Below are positions 1-10,112 of a DNA stretch of 64,000 bases, in pieces; the first letter of the stretch is position 1; the number at the start of each line of letters is the position of its first letter. Made by a program: the position numbers and the translations under genes. The DNA comes from Phytophthora quininea (lineage: Eukaryota > Oomycota > Peronosporomycetes > Peronosporales > Peronosporaceae), in assembly GCA_011947345.1 (NCBI GenBank), contig JAAVTG010000064.1, positions 62,001 through 126,000 of the forward strand, read 5' to 3'. Under the pieces are notes generated by a model. The model saw only the letters and a program-made list of their open reading frames with translations, made no database searches and was not told the DNA's origin.

Positions 1-695
1 CGTCCATGCACGAGTTGGTGCGTGACGTACTGATGAACCATCAGGCACGGCGGAGGCGCAGTCGATCCGAAGTAGAAACGCCACGTAGGTGTTGCCACTT
101 GTGCCTCGAGGTTGACGTCTCGTGGCGTAAAATACAGTGGACACGCCCCCAGTGCAGATAGCCCCAGGAATAACGCGTTCACTTCGTTCGTGGAGCGAAT
201 ACTGGAGACGTCCAGATAAAACTTGTTCATCAGAAATGACTGACGCTTGATCGTGAACTTCTTTCCGAGCAAGTTGACTTCTTCTCCATCCAGCTGTATT
301 TCAAATTCTGCCGAACGCACATGAATAAGAACGCCGCCTGAGGATATCTTCTCCAGCATCGCCACACCGTGATGGGCCAGCACGTCCTTGACAGTCTCGT
401 TGCCGTGATCTTGGAGAAACGACTTCAAAATAACAGGCACCGCCAGATTGGACCAATACGAGCCGGTGTTGATCACTACGGCGTGACGGATAGGGTCTGG
501 ATTGAAGGCCCGTTGCTTTGTCACGATCGCAAGGTATTCTTCGGGTGAAGTGTCTTCTCTCGTACGCCTGGGCAAGTGTTGCTGCTGCTTCCTCCGATAC
601 GGGGGCTCAGACAGCAAGGTCGTCGCAGACCGACGGATCCGTGAGTACTCCTGCGCACGCAGGTGATCGGCCATCGAGGTGGCCATCACCGCCAT
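1..695 (-). CDS. Partial ORF of unknown family, possibly a retroelement ORF1
   Basis: An open frame starts at an ATG at 695 on the minus strand and runs off the window edge without a stop (about 231 codons). The N-terminus is basic and low-complexity (Q/R-rich, about residues 35-60). It is followed by a globular-looking part with the segments HAVVINTGSYW and, near the edge, ATPTWRFYFGSTAPPP. I do not recognise the family. The long open frame beside transposon fragments suggests a multicopy element, possibly the ORF1 or gag-like part of an oomycete non-LTR retrotransposon, but no zinc knuckle or reverse transcriptase is visible in the part present. The start lies only about 80 bp from a truncated effector fragment pointing the other way, so the element may have cut that gene. 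The coding frame is well supported; the function is not. Confidence 0.45.
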   Translation of the reverse strand, partial: MAVMATSMADHLRAQEYSRIRRSATTLLSEPPYRRKQQQHLPRRTREDTSPEEYLAIVTKQRAFNPDPIRHAVVINTGSYWSNLAVPVILKSFLQDHGNETVKDVLAHHGVAMLEKISSGGVLIHVRSAEFEIQLDGEEVNLLGKKFTIKRQSFLMNKFYLDVSSIRSTNEVNALFLGLSALGACPLYFTPRDVNLEAQVATPTWRFYFGSTAPPPCLMVHQYVTHQLVHG

Positions 696-773
696 GTCTC
701 TTCAGAAGGGAAGGGTTAGGGTTCGATGTGAGCGGTATTCTCTCAAACGAGAAATCTCGATTCAGCCGGTAGA

Positions 774-935
774 AGCGACGACTACAATGACAAAGTTTTT
801 GGTGCCTTGAAGATCGCTAAGGTGAGTCAAAATGACGCCTTCTACACGCTCAACATTGCCAACAGCAAGACATACAGCAACTTCTACCAGAGTTACGTGA
901 CGTACCTCAAAGACACCGAGGTCCGTGTAATGTAG
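774..935 (+). pseudogene. RxLR effector 3' fragment
   Basis: An open frame of about 52 codons ending in TAG at 933-935 encodes the C-terminal module shared by the effector family of this window: a Y-x-x-K-V-F-G-A-L-K helix, then FYTLNIANSKTY and a Y-rich end. The signal peptide, RxLR-dEER part and first helices are missing. The sequence upstream of about 774 is unrelated and leads into the minus-strand ORF at 1-695. It is therefore a 5'-truncated copy, probably cut by insertion or recombination, and not expected to be expressed. Family assignment rests on similarity to the intact gene at 46122-46757. Confidence 0.6.
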
Positions 936-1099
936 AAATTATGTTGTCGTCGTAGCAAAGAGTTTCTTCATCGTCTCAAAGCAAGCGACTCGTTTTCCTG
1001 CTAATGCGGGAAAAATTCTGTAAGAGCATGCAATATGACCTTGCGAGTATAACTACAACTTGCGGTGGACTCATAGCCCGTGAAATGCGCTCAGTAGTT

Positions 1100-2180
1100 G
1101 TTACAGAAACATTCCCAAATGCGCTTCCGCGGCAGCAAAGAACGTACTCATCTTCTCCATGGGTCTACACCTATTCCGCTTGATTTCCGCGGTTCCTGCC
1201 ATGCCTGCGAGTTTGAGAAATATCGACATCGCAGCTTTCCAGTTGCCGCACGCCTTGCTGGCGATTGATGTGTTTTTTTATTATTATTGAAGGTTAGCCC
1301 AAGATGGTTGAAAACTCTTTCGTAACTCATTTTGTGGGTTTCATATGACATAGATTTTGTGCAAGAACTTGATGTCGTGCCAGTCCTTAGAGAGTTGGAA
1401 CGAGGGAAATGGCTCCGAATCAACATGAAAACGCTCGAGTAAGTAAAACGCTACGGCTCCAACAGGACATAAGTGAACATCTTTGTTGCGAATGAAGCCG
1501 ACGTGTTGCAGTTTTCCAAACGTGTATGTGTTGCCATGCTGAATCAACAAAACGAGTGCAATGCAGGTCTGATACCCCTCGCGATCAAGCTCCTGTGAGA
1601 ACATGTCGGCCAATTCAAGATCTCGAATATTTTCTCCGCGCAGTAAGCCGTAATGAGATACTAAAAACGCTGCTCTTCCGCGGATGTCGTTCAAATCAAA
1701 GAAAGCGGCACAGATCTGTCGAAACCGAGCTTCAGAGTGGTAGCCATCGAGAAGAGAACCAACCCCACGGTCCTGATAGTTTTGTTTTTCCTTGCTGTTG
1801 CTTGAGTCTGAACATTCTTTATCAACTGCTTGACTTGGTGGGACCGAGGATGATCGTTGGAGTTGACTCGTAATGCGACTTGCTGATTATACAGATCGAC
1901 TACCGCATTGACATATCCACAGACGGTCGATCCTCCAATAATCGAGCCTTTTTCTTTTAGACTCGCGACCTACAACTCTCTCCATCAAAAAAGGTGAAAT
2001 TTCCCTTTTGCGACTGTCCCTCCATCGCAAAAATGATGTTCATTGCACCAGTCCACAAATTCGCTTTGATATCCTTCGTACTTTCGTTTTGTACTTACGG
2101 CCGAGTGTTTAATGTAGTACAAAGGGTTGCGCGCTCACTTTCTTCAATCTGCACTTGTACAGCGCTGTCGCTTGACTGCT
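1100..2180 (-). pseudogene. Crypton-type tyrosine recombinase, frameshifted
   Basis: Reading the minus strand from about 2180 down, several frames together give the pattern of Crypton tyrosine recombinases. In order these are an N-terminal KYEGYQSEFVDWC segment with DGGTVAKGK, a helical STVCGYVNAVVDLYNQQ segment, the core LLRGENIRDLELADMF, then RNKDVHLCPVGAVAFYLLERFHV, and finally a KKTH segment and a C-terminal MSTFF remnant. The frame changes at least three times, at about 1350, 1780 and 1960; the last lies at T- and A-rich runs (TTTTTT and AAAAGAAAAA). No full-length ORF remains. The Mutator-like element at 2260 sits just beyond the N-terminal end and may have inserted beside or into it. 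Cryptons move by tyrosine recombination. The family call rests on recognised motifs, not on a search. Confidence 0.65.
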
Positions 2181-2250
2181 GCTGACTACGTGTTGCAGAC
2201 AGTGTAGCTTCCGCGTATGAGCGGATTGAGATGCCAGTCTTTCTTGGCAT

Positions 2251-2259
2251 GTCTCCGCC
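2251..2259. repeat. 9-bp target site duplication, left copy
   Basis: The sequence gtctccgcc directly precedes the left inverted repeat and is repeated exactly after the right one (5525-5533). A 9-bp duplication is typical of Mutator-like elements. Confidence 0.9.
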
Positions 2260-2341
2260 GGGAAAAACTATGGAGATCGAGGTTACGGAGATCGAGGTGT
2301 GAAAGACGGTCCGAACCAAATTTGGTCAGACCAGATAGGAC
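2260..2341 (+). repeat. MULE left terminal inverted repeat
   Basis: These 82 bp are identical to the reverse complement of 5443-5524. The repeat contains two direct copies of GGAGATCGAGGT and a palindrome-like AACCAAATTTGGTC core. Confidence 0.93.
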
Positions 2342-2416
2342 ACTAAAGGCACAAATGCAGTTGTCTGCTCGTGTGTATGTCGTTCTGTCGTCTTTCAAAT
2401 TAGTTCAGTTTCCTAA

Positions 2417-2805
2417 ATGCCACCGAAGGCGAAGCCGAAAGGCAGCGCCATTGTTGATCGGCGCTGCCCGAAGTGTAAGAAGGTATTGGCGACGGTGTAT
2501 TCTAAAAGAAGGCACCTGAAGAAGAAAAACGGGTGTTCCAAGAGCGCGCAAAGGAAGCGAGAGGTACAGCGCAAGAACACAAGAAAGGCGCAGAACAAAG
2601 CGTATTACTTGCGCAAAAGATGGGTATTTCTTTACGAAAGCACTCCCTGTCAAGCATTTTGGACACGCTACTGTCGAAGATCCCTGGCACCGACACCTCC
2701 ATCGACTCGAGTTTGCAGACTCGTTTGGAGTCGCTAAAAGACGCTTCTCCTGTTCCTGCGAGTAACCTATCACAACTAGAGGCTCGTCTTAAGGCTCTGC
2801 AATAA
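2417..2805 (+). pseudogene. MULE-borne C2HC zinc-finger/coiled-coil accessory protein
   Basis: The ATG at 2417 opens a lysine-rich protein with one C-x2-C...H...C finger (CPKCKKVL, then a Cys about 20 residues on) and a basic tail. The frame then shifts near 2615, and a second frame that stays open to the TAA at 2805 encodes a likely coiled coil with repeated leucines (SSILDTLLSKIP, LEARLKALQ). The two parts appear to be one protein joined by a frameshift or a very small intron. It converges with the transposase gene. Two similar fingers occur at 23834-24076 and 26665-27652, each inside another mobile element, so this looks like a recurring element-borne accessory gene. A DNA-binding or regulatory role is inference. 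Confidence 0.55.
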
Positions 2806-2879
2806 ATACAATTCATTGTTGAGTTTCAGTAACTGTTATTTTTATTCTACTGTCAATTTTTGAAGGTTATTTTTATGGT

Positions 2880-3035
2880 TTTACAGAGTTACGACCCGCA
2901 CCAAAACTGATCTTACACAATCCGAAATTCCGTCTTATTTTTACACAAATGTCTCTTAATTGCTCGAAAGTCGATCTTAATGCACACAAACCTGTCTTAA
3001 TTAACCAAAACCCGTCTTACGTTTTTATTTAAGAC
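2880..3035. repeat. Degenerate TCTTA-type repeat array between the convergent MULE genes
   Basis: About six imperfect units of 20-30 bp share a (G)TCTTA core and an ACACAAA or CCAAAACC tail. They fill the gap between the two stop codons. Related AATTCCG...TATTTTTA sequence recurs close to the right inverted repeat (about 5420-5445). Confidence 0.4.
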
Positions 3036-3044
3036 GAACTTGCA

Positions 3045-5307
3045 CTAAAGAAAGGCAGGTTTGCCATTGTAACATGAATTTATATTGAGGAAAAAGTTAT
3101 GTATCTGTTCAATTGGGTTTTCTTTGTCGCCTAGAGCTTTTAGTCGAGGTGACGAGTCACCATTCCGTCGCCTAAAAGGCCTTGTGCCTGCGTTTCCCCA
3201 ACCCCGTGGAGGTAACACGTCGGGCAGATAGGGCGGAGCGTCGTCCTGAACTTGTTCGTCACCGTTTTTGTGTTGAGTTGCCTCGTCTTCACCCGTGGTA
3301 CGGTTCAGTATGTCGTTCATGGACAGATTTCGGCCGTGTTGGGTTGCCGGTTCGCTGCTATAACGCACATTATTGGAGCCAAGAAGGAGCTCAGTAAAAT
3401 ATTGCGGCGGTGTCGGGCTTGGAGCTGGATGGTTCAAGTCGACTCGCTCGCTGAATGTCGGTATTCTCGCAGTTCCTGAAGCTCCATGGTTTTTCTTGTG
3501 CGTTTTCTGCCGTTTGTGCGCTTTTACTATTCTCCGAGGCGCAGGCTCCAGGACTCGCGCTCCGACGTCTTCGGTGTGACCGCGCCTTGTTAGCCAATGG
3601 CGATGATAATCTCGAACTCGGAGCTTTAGTTGTCCCTCTGACCTAATGATTCCCATGATATCGTGGACACAGGGCCTTCCATTTGCTTGTCTAAACCTTC
3701 CAGTGCAGGCTTCGACTTGTTCCTGGTTCCGCACAATATTGTGTGCTTTAGCCCACAGCTCCGCGGTCTTGTCTAAGGCGTGCCGGCCTACGAAGAGAAC
3801 AACAGCTGAATACCGGTCATCCTGGAGCCTGTGAGAAACCCTGCTAACGTCCTTTTCCACGGCAAGGCTCACGTTTTTCACACAGGTCTGCCACCACGGC
3901 AGAAGCTTCTTAAAAGCTGTTAACAAATCACCCTTGCAAGAAACCAGCCAACGCTTGCACTTGGAATGCGTGCCTTCCACTGGAGACGTATCACGGTATC
4001 CGAAATGAAGATACTGCGATGTCCAGCACCGCACTAACTTGGTCTTGTACATCCACCACTGCAGATCGAGATAGTCGGCTAGTTCCACGTTGTATGACCT
4101 TATTGCCGTACAACAGGACTCGAACTCGAGTTCGGATTCGGCGTCAGCCGCCGCATAGTAGAGCACCATGAATTCGTCTGTTTCAACCGAGTTTTTGTAC
4201 TTGTCCTGACCCGGAGCTGGGTTCTCCACAAGGACTTGACCCAGTACAGTTCTCGTCTGCGCAAGCACGTTTCGATTCATGTGCCAACGACATACCATGG
4301 ACGGGACGTCGGGAAACAAACGATCGAGGGCGTTCATACAAGCCAGATCTCGATCAGTGAAAATAACGGATGGCCACGCGATATTGTGTGTCGACATCAA
4401 GTTCTGAAGCTGCTGGAGAGCCCACACGAAATCTTCCTCTTTCTCACCTGGTAGCCAGCACTGAGCTATTGGAAGTACAGTGTTCATGTTCGTCATGACA
4501 ATCATGTTCAACAACGGAAGGTCGTACTCATTGGTCTTGTAGGTGCAATCCATAATCAAGACGTTGGAGTGCCAGCAGTAAAATTGGCGAATATCCGGAT
4601 GTGACCAAAACAAGTAGCGTAGTCGCGAAGTTTCAGGATTCACTTCATACTCGAAAAAAATTGTGTTCTTCCAGCTGTTTCAGCAGAAGTTCGGTCGGTG
4701 TGTCGCTCGCCAATTGCTCACGCCGGTCAGCGTCTTTGCGATTAGAAATATCCTTGGCTGTAATCGCGGTGTGAGGATCCGCTTGACGCAACGTGGCCAC
4801 GACGATTTCGGGAGAAACACCAATCGCACTTTGAGAGGCAATTAAATCCGAGATAGATACAACTCCCGATGTTGCACACTCCATGTCGCGACGTCGGTGC
4901 CCTGGATGAATGCTTGCGTCTTCGGATGGGGGATGGTTGTGATACAGCGACCCATTCAAATGAACCACCTTCCAAGGACCGGCACAGGTTTTAGCATCAA
5001 CCGCTTCCAACCGAATCTTCATAGTGCAGCCGATTTTGCTGGTGCCGCGTTGCGTACGAACGCGATCCTCGTCCTGAAGTCCACGATTGTTCTGCGTGCG
5101 GCCGTACTTGTCGCGCTTGTAATCGCGCTGTCGAATTTCCTGTGCCTTGTTTTTCTTGTGATGGCCTTTTGTTACGTCAATTATCAGCTTCCGATTCCAC
5201 GCGTGCAGTGCTGCCTCAGCCTGAGCAAATGACGGAAATTCTTGTTCTGGTAGGGGAGGTATCTCAAACCGAGAAGAAGACGTTGATGTTGTTGTTGGAG
5301 TCTCCAT
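3045..5307 (-). pseudogene. MULE transposase, one frameshift
   Basis: The first frame starts at ATG 5307 and encodes an acidic/serine-rich N-terminus and a FAR1-like DNA-binding region (basic stretch around YKRDKYGRTQNNRG, then LYHNHPP). It ends at a TGA at 4645 immediately after a run of seven T; the next frame continues without a gap to 3045. The second part has the MULE transposase core. The likely DDE residues are D in VLIMDCTYKTN, D in VIFTDRDLACMNAL and E in SPVEGTHSKCK, with a C-x-W-H motif (CRWHMNRN) between. A basic, proline-rich tail follows. Apart from the single homopolymer frameshift it appears full length (about 750 codons). It would cut and paste the element by acting on the 82-bp ends. 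Confidence 0.9.
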
Positions 5308-5442
5308 TTTGAAGAGTGAGGCCAGGCAAATCAAGCACTGCAACTTCCCAGACTATTTCGACTTCACCATGATTATTTTAAGGCCTCATTTTTCCGAGTA
5401 TTTTAAGCTGAATTTTAGTCTAAAATTCCGACAATATTTTTA

Positions 5443-5524
5443 GTCCTATCTGGTCTGACCAAATTTGGTTCGGACCGTCTTTCACACCTCGATCTCCGTA
5501 ACCTCGATCTCCATAGTTTTTCCC
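5443..5524 (-). repeat. MULE right terminal inverted repeat
   Basis: Exact inverse of 2260-2341. Confidence 0.93.
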
Positions 5525-5533
5525 GTCTCCGCC
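5525..5533. repeat. 9-bp target site duplication, right copy
   Basis: gtctccgcc, identical to 2251-2259. Confidence 0.9.
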
Positions 5534-5889
5534 TCTTCACGATCTCTTCCAGAAGTATCACAAAATGGGTATTACGATTAGGTCATAGATTTGATACTGA
5601 CTCGGGTCACAACCCATACACATTTCAGTCTGTTACTCATTAAGTAAACCCACCAAAGTGCGGGGATATTCTACAGTTGTCTGATGCACCCCCATTCCGA
5701 GCAATAGCAGAACAGAGAGGGCCATGTTATAGCATACCGATACATATGGTATAGATGCCAACTGCTTCCGATTCCCTTGTTTGCAGTATTTCAATGAAAT
5801 CACCGCCGCCAGTTTGAAAACCCGGCGCAAGTCTGCTTGACCTCTGCCAACGTCGTGCCACTACAAGCACGACAAAAACGGAAATCTAC
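5534..5889. other. No gene recognised
   Basis: AT-rich sequence to the right of the MULE. I see no coherent reading frame, RNA gene or repeat here. Confidence 0.5.
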
Positions 5890-6019
5890 TCTCTTCTAGG
5901 TCCAGAATTGTCACTCCCTTGGTTTCATCGCTGGGCGCTATGTCTTTCACGTTGGAAGCCGAACCGCTACAGCAAATACGACGGCGATGGCGACCGCAAA
6001 CATAAAACAATCGACGCAT
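5890..6019 (-). pseudogene. RxLR effector 5' remnant (signal-peptide region)
   Basis: The minus strand begins ATGCGTCGATTG at 6019. In a shifted frame it encodes a short hydrophobic stretch (FAVAIAVVFAVAV) like the signal peptides of this family. There is no RxLR-dEER or C-terminal module. A similar remnant with the same ATGCGT start and TTTGCGG segment lies at 45862-45962. It is most likely a broken 5' copy. Confidence 0.33.
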
Positions 6020-6575
6020 GGCTGTACAACATCTGTGAGTATTATACTTAATGTGTGTGTTGCACCGTCAGTTTGGAAGTGAGGGAAACTTCCTGCAGGT
6101 CAAGGCCATGCGTTCCCCTCCGGTCCTTACATCCCTCGGTAAAGTGCGAATGATTTAGAGTGGCGTGGCTTAGAACTTTCTGATTGACATCTAAATTTAG
6201 GCCTATCTAGATCCGTTCAGAATCAACTTCAACAGTGAGAAAAGAAGGCGCTGGAGACTCTCAAGTTGATGGCAAGTTCGGAAGTGAATTCTACCTAAAC
6301 AGACTGCCCCGTCCGTTTTCAAGATTGCGACTTGGCAAGAATCGTAAACGTATGATGCCGACAGCTGCTGATGCACCAAGTTGCCCAGTCGATCAAGTAA
6401 AACACCCCGTCGATAAACGTATTGCTGCTACATTCGCGCCGATGGCTACAGTCGGGACTCATACTACGCAGATTGTGTTATGCTTCGCAGACTTCTATAT
6501 AGCGTTTTAGTGAATATATTAGCTGGGAGATGGCAGCATTCCCAAAGTCGGTATCCGAGGCATCAAGTACACCCG
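6020..6575. other. Unassigned flank of an effector copy
   Basis: A 91-codon open frame at 6235-6510 (plus) has no recognisable features. The rest appears to be the upstream flank of the effector copy that follows. Confidence 0.35.
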
Positions 6576-7185
6576 ATGTCGCGCTTCGTCTTCGCGATTG
6601 CAACGGTTGTCTGCCTGGTGATCTGTGTTTCGCCCTCCTCGATTGCAAGCGTTGAAAGCATTGCAGCTTCAAGCTTGACGCAAACCGACGCAAGATGCCT
6701 CCAAGCGACTGGACCCGTCAACAACGAAGAAAGCCAGGAAGAAAATTTTTGATTTTGTCCATCAAAACGTTGTTTGGCGGTGGTGTGAACGAATCAAAGA
6801 AGTCGCACGCAGAACTCAAGCAAGCTCGAGCTGCCGTCAAGAAAATTCGAGTCAAACTCAAGCAGGCCGAAGCAGAAATCGAGCTCAAGCAGTTGATGCA
6901 GGAGGACGACTTCATCGGCAAGGCGTTCGAAAAGGCAAAAACATCCTGGAAGTACCTCTCGAACGTCGCGTTGACAGTGTCAACGCGACGTCAACTTGAC
7001 AGGGACGTATTTATCCGGTGCTCCCATCCTTGACAAGGCGGGTGAGAGCGATGACTCTCTGTACAAGGTGTTTGGGGCGTCTCAAAATTCAAAGTGAGTC
7101 AGGACGACGTCTTCTACACACTGAATGTTGCCAGAAGCAAGACATACGACAACTTTATCATCGCTACTCAACGTACCTGAGTTGG
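6576..7185 (+). pseudogene. RxLR-family effector, frameshifted
   Basis: The ATG at 6576 begins a good secretion signal (RFVFAIATVVCLVICV). The motif that should be RxLR reads RCLQ, and the dEER position reads ESQEEN, so both targeting motifs are degenerate. A stop follows at 6752; the next frame continues with a lysine/alanine-rich helical module (KQARAAVKKIRVKLKQAE, then LMQEDDFIGKAFEKAK). Further shifts precede the C-terminal module (VSQDDVFYTLNVARSKTY). Signal, helical linker and C-terminal module come in the same order as in the intact member at 46122-46757. Several shifts plus motif loss argue for a real pseudogene and not a base-call artefact. Confidence 0.7.
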
Positions 7186-8719
7186 TTCTTTCAGAACACG
7201 TTCTCATGCTATGCTTGATTGGCTTACACAATGAGGATTGAGGCTTACAGATCGCAAGTAGCATGGCGACAGCGATTCAAAGTGTTTTCTTCAAGTATGT
7301 CTTCCGATTTGGCTGCCAAGAACCTTACATCAGCGAGGCCCAGTAACAAAATAAAAAAATACTGTCGGTTATTAATTTTCTGTCTTGACGTCGTGACCGA
7401 CACAATACGCTTTTGACAGCGACTGTGATTCCTTACGCTACAGCGTCCCCAATAGAAGCTTCCAGTTGATCATCAATCGGCCGTTGCACTCGACAAGCTT
7501 GTTTTATTTTTCTGCCTGAGAACCTTGACCAACAAATTCAATGGTCAAGTGTTACGGAAGACACTGCATTTTCCCGACAAAATTGTTCTTTCGCCAAAAC
7601 AGCGAGAATGAACAACAATCCTGCACTCACTTCAACAACGTCGCTTTCCAAGCGTTGAAGACTTTACGACTTTCTAGATCGATGCAACAAAAACTTACAG
7701 CGCAGCTGCACAAGACCCAACAATCAACTAGAGACGAAGGTCACAGCAAATAAGCATAGCCTTCAGCTGTATCAGGACGCTATTAGTTAGGATTAACAGA
7801 GAATAGAGAGAAACCTCGAAGACGTTAACGCGGTAGTTGCCATCTTGGCACGTCTTGTTGTAAACAGGTTTGGTCCAGTTTAAAAACTTTGTAAGCCTCC
7901 GTTTTCTTATGCTCCGCTCTACATTTTACCCAGTACGCTGGCGTCGTCTTGCAGTAGGATTTTGAGCTCCAGACCTGTTTTCGCTTGGCTGGCTTCTGTC
8001 AACGCAAGAAATCGGCGCTCCCTCTTCATTAACATATTGAGAGAGTGCGACCCATCATGTGATGAATTTGTTACGCCACTCCACGTGCTTCAAAGATACG
8101 TTCAGAAGTGAATAGTACACTACTGCGAGTAGCACTGATTTGGATTTACAGTGTAGATTCCGACTCAGGCGAACAATTCGCGTAAGGAATACAGAAAATC
8201 CTCGACCAACTCGTCGTCGGCAAGCCTGTAGTGCGAGGCGTGCCCAGCCACGCCAAGCTAACGGCAGCGCTGCCAAGCTGCTGGCCTCGTGCACAATGAG
8301 TTCTAGATTCACTCCAATAACGCCAAACATGTTGACACTCACGACAGCCGTGTTGATAACGACAACCGTGTTGACTGGAGCGCCAGCCAACCAAGCACAA
8401 CTGGACCCCAAGCCGGACTCCAGCAGAGAGTAGATCACTTGTCGATGTACCAAATAGACTTCGGCCAACTTCCTAAGAGCTCCGCCGACTCCCCATCGTG
8501 TCTTCAATTAGTACCTTCAAAACCGCGGAACTATACGAGTGGACGGGTCGTCCGATATGCACATCCACAGAGTGTTATTCTCGTGACTATGAATTCTCAA
8601 ACTCAAATCGAACAGATGCTCGCGACGATAACACAATGGTCAGGTTGACGGTAAACACCTCGGCGATCACTCCGGAATTCGATCTCATGTTTACAAGCAG
8701 TTCACCTTTTGTCTTATCC
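7186..8719. other. Effector-flanking sequence without a clear gene
   Basis: The segment around 7266-7290 (gcgacagcgattcaaa...gttttct) recurs at about 14698-14722, so effector 3' flanks were duplicated along with the genes. A 45-codon ORF at 8296-8433 (plus) has a hydrophobic start (MLTLTTAVLITTTVL) that could be a secretion signal, but it is too short and isolated to call a gene. Nothing else is recognisable. Confidence 0.4.
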
Positions 8720-8950
8720 ATGCGTCAATCCTACTGCATATTTGCCGTCGCCGTTGTTGTCGTTCTGGCTTGCAGCAGTCCACTTTCCGCGGCTGCAAGC
8801 ATCGACAAGACCGAGACGAGATTTCTACGTCGTCTCGAAACAAGCGACCAAGACAATGAAAACCAAGAAGAAAGGTTTTCACTTTCGTCGATCAGGACTA
8901 TCTTTGGAGGCGGTGCGAATACAGCGAAGAAGACCTCGGCGGAAGCTAAG

Positions 8951-8963
8951 CAAGCTCGAGCTG
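8951..8963. repeat. Target site duplication of the SINE-like insert, left copy
   Basis: caagctcgagctg is repeated exactly at 9071-9083 on the other side of the insert. Removing the insert and one copy leaves the effector frame continuous. Confidence 0.75.
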
Positions 8964-9070
8964 TGGGCTACCGCCGCAGTTTTGCTTAGGTGGGGCTGTA
9001 TGCGATGCTGCCGCATAGCGCGGCATCGGGAGTAGGAAGCCGACATAACCGCTAATTTCAATTTCAATTT
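8964..9070 (+). mobile_element. Short (107 bp) SINE-like insertion
   Basis: The segment interrupts the effector gene, is flanked by a 13-bp direct duplication, and ends in a short tandem tail (aatttc repeated about three times). It has no coding potential. The GC-rich head could be tRNA-derived, but I cannot draw a convincing A box/B box. Short length, simple-repeat tail and a 13-bp duplication are the usual signs of a SINE mobilised by a LINE. Confidence 0.6.
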
Positions 9071-9083
9071 CAAGCTCGAGCTG
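9071..9083. repeat. Target site duplication of the SINE-like insert, right copy
   Basis: caagctcgagctg, identical to 8951-8963. Confidence 0.75.
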
Positions 9084-9480
9084 CCGCTAAGCAGGCTCAA
9101 GCAGCGCTCAAACAAACCAACGCTCAAACCACATTCAACAAGCTGATGAAGAGCGACGACTTCATCGTCAAAACATTTAAGAACCACCTTGAGGCTTACA
9201 AAAAGCTGTGGGGGCAGGCAGGGCGGATAAGATGCCAGTTGGCGAGAATCTCAGCAGGATTGTTGCTCAATCCGAAAAGAATGACGACTATCTGTTCAAG
9301 GTGTTCGGGGCTTTGAAGAAGGGCGGAATGTCCGAGGACGACGTGTTCATAACCCTCAACATTGCGAACAGCATCGCGCACAATTCGTTCTACTATAGCT
9401 ACGTGAGGTTCCTCAGCACGTTGGCGAACTAGGGTGAGGCAGCGTGAGTGTCAGTCGCGTATACTACTAGAAATGAATAT

Positions 9481-10112
9481 TCAGTTTATTTTTCCATACA
9501 TAAATGGCAATGGCAGAAACTCTTGGAGATACTCCACGTATCGAGTGTGAATGCTCTCGTACGTCTTGGAGTTCGCGATGTTTAAAGTATTGTAGAGGTC
9601 CTTCTCACCGACCCTGGCTTTCTTCAATGCCCCGAACATTTTCTCGAGAAACTTGTCGTTGTTATTCGTCTGGGCGAGTATCTTCGCGAAGGTTTCGTCG
9701 ACGGAGACCTGTTCCCCACTCTCCACCGCCTTCTTCCTGCCATCTTCAGCGATTCTATATCTCTTAGCAATATAGTCGTCGCTTTGGATGAGTATCTGGA
9801 ACCTGGAGTCTTCTCTGGTCTGCTTGAAGGCGGCCTCTGCTTTCTTGGCGGCAACTTCGGCTTGCTTGATTTCTTCAGGCGACTTTTTCCCGGTTTCAAA
9901 CAAATACTTGAGCCAAGACGACGCTCTCTCTTCCTTCGTGGTGTGCTCGGCGTCGAGTTTTCGAGACCTCGTAGGAGCCCGTTGTGTGGTGCCTCGCCGA
10001 GCCAGCGCGTTGAGCTCATCGTGGTCTCGATCCTTGTAGCCAACGAGGAGGAACTTGCACACACCACCAGAATGACTGTGGCAACCGTTGACAAGCGGTA
10101 GGAGGTGCGCAT
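9481..10112 (-). pseudogene. RxLR-like effector, frameshifted, degenerate RxLR
   Basis: The minus-strand ATG at 10112 starts a signal peptide (MRTSYRL then VATVILVVCASSSSLA). The RxLR position reads GLLR in this frame, while the EER motif (KEERASSWLKYLF) lies in another frame, so there is an indel between them (about 9920-9970). From there to the stop at 9481 the frame is open: a lysine/alanine-rich helical module, NDKFLEKMFGALKKAR, then YNTLNIANSKTY and a hydrophobic tail. It lies tail to tail with the copy at 8720-9432 (stops 48 bp apart), suggesting an inverted local duplication. It is the longest C-terminal ORF among the broken copies. Confidence 0.7.

Larger units (their letters stand above)
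2260..5524 (-). mobile_element. Complete Mutator-like element (MULE), 3265 bp
   Basis: The element is delimited by perfect 82-bp terminal inverted repeats (2260-2341 and 5443-5524, starting GGGAAAAACTATGG) and a perfect 9-bp target duplication. Inside are two convergent genes: a small zinc-finger/coiled-coil gene on the plus strand (2417-2805) and the transposase on the minus strand (5307-3045). Identical repeats and duplication indicate a recent insertion. The transposase frame is broken once, in a run of seven T (minus strand), so the copy is either newly dead or intact with a base-call error. Confidence 0.92.
8720..9432 (+). pseudogene. RxLR effector disrupted by a SINE-like insertion and a frameshift
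   Basis: The ATG at 8720 is followed by a clear signal peptide (about residues 1-24), a canonical RFLR motif, and an EER motif about 16 residues on. The helical module then starts (SIRTIFGGGANTAKK, EAKQAR) but is interrupted at 8964-9070 by foreign sequence carrying a stop. The module resumes after it, and a second disruption by one base near a run of five G (about 9211) separates the last part (DDYLFKVFGALKKG, FITLNIANS) ending at TAG 9430-9432. The gene was therefore a full-length family member before the insertion. Secretion and host-cell delivery are the known roles of the RxLR-dEER class; the host target is unknown. Confidence 0.75.

Noticed and set aside
8055..8507. A 150-codon minus-strand ORF with hydrophobic stretches
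   Set aside because: No family resemblance and no supporting context; most likely a chance frame in GC-rich effector flank.
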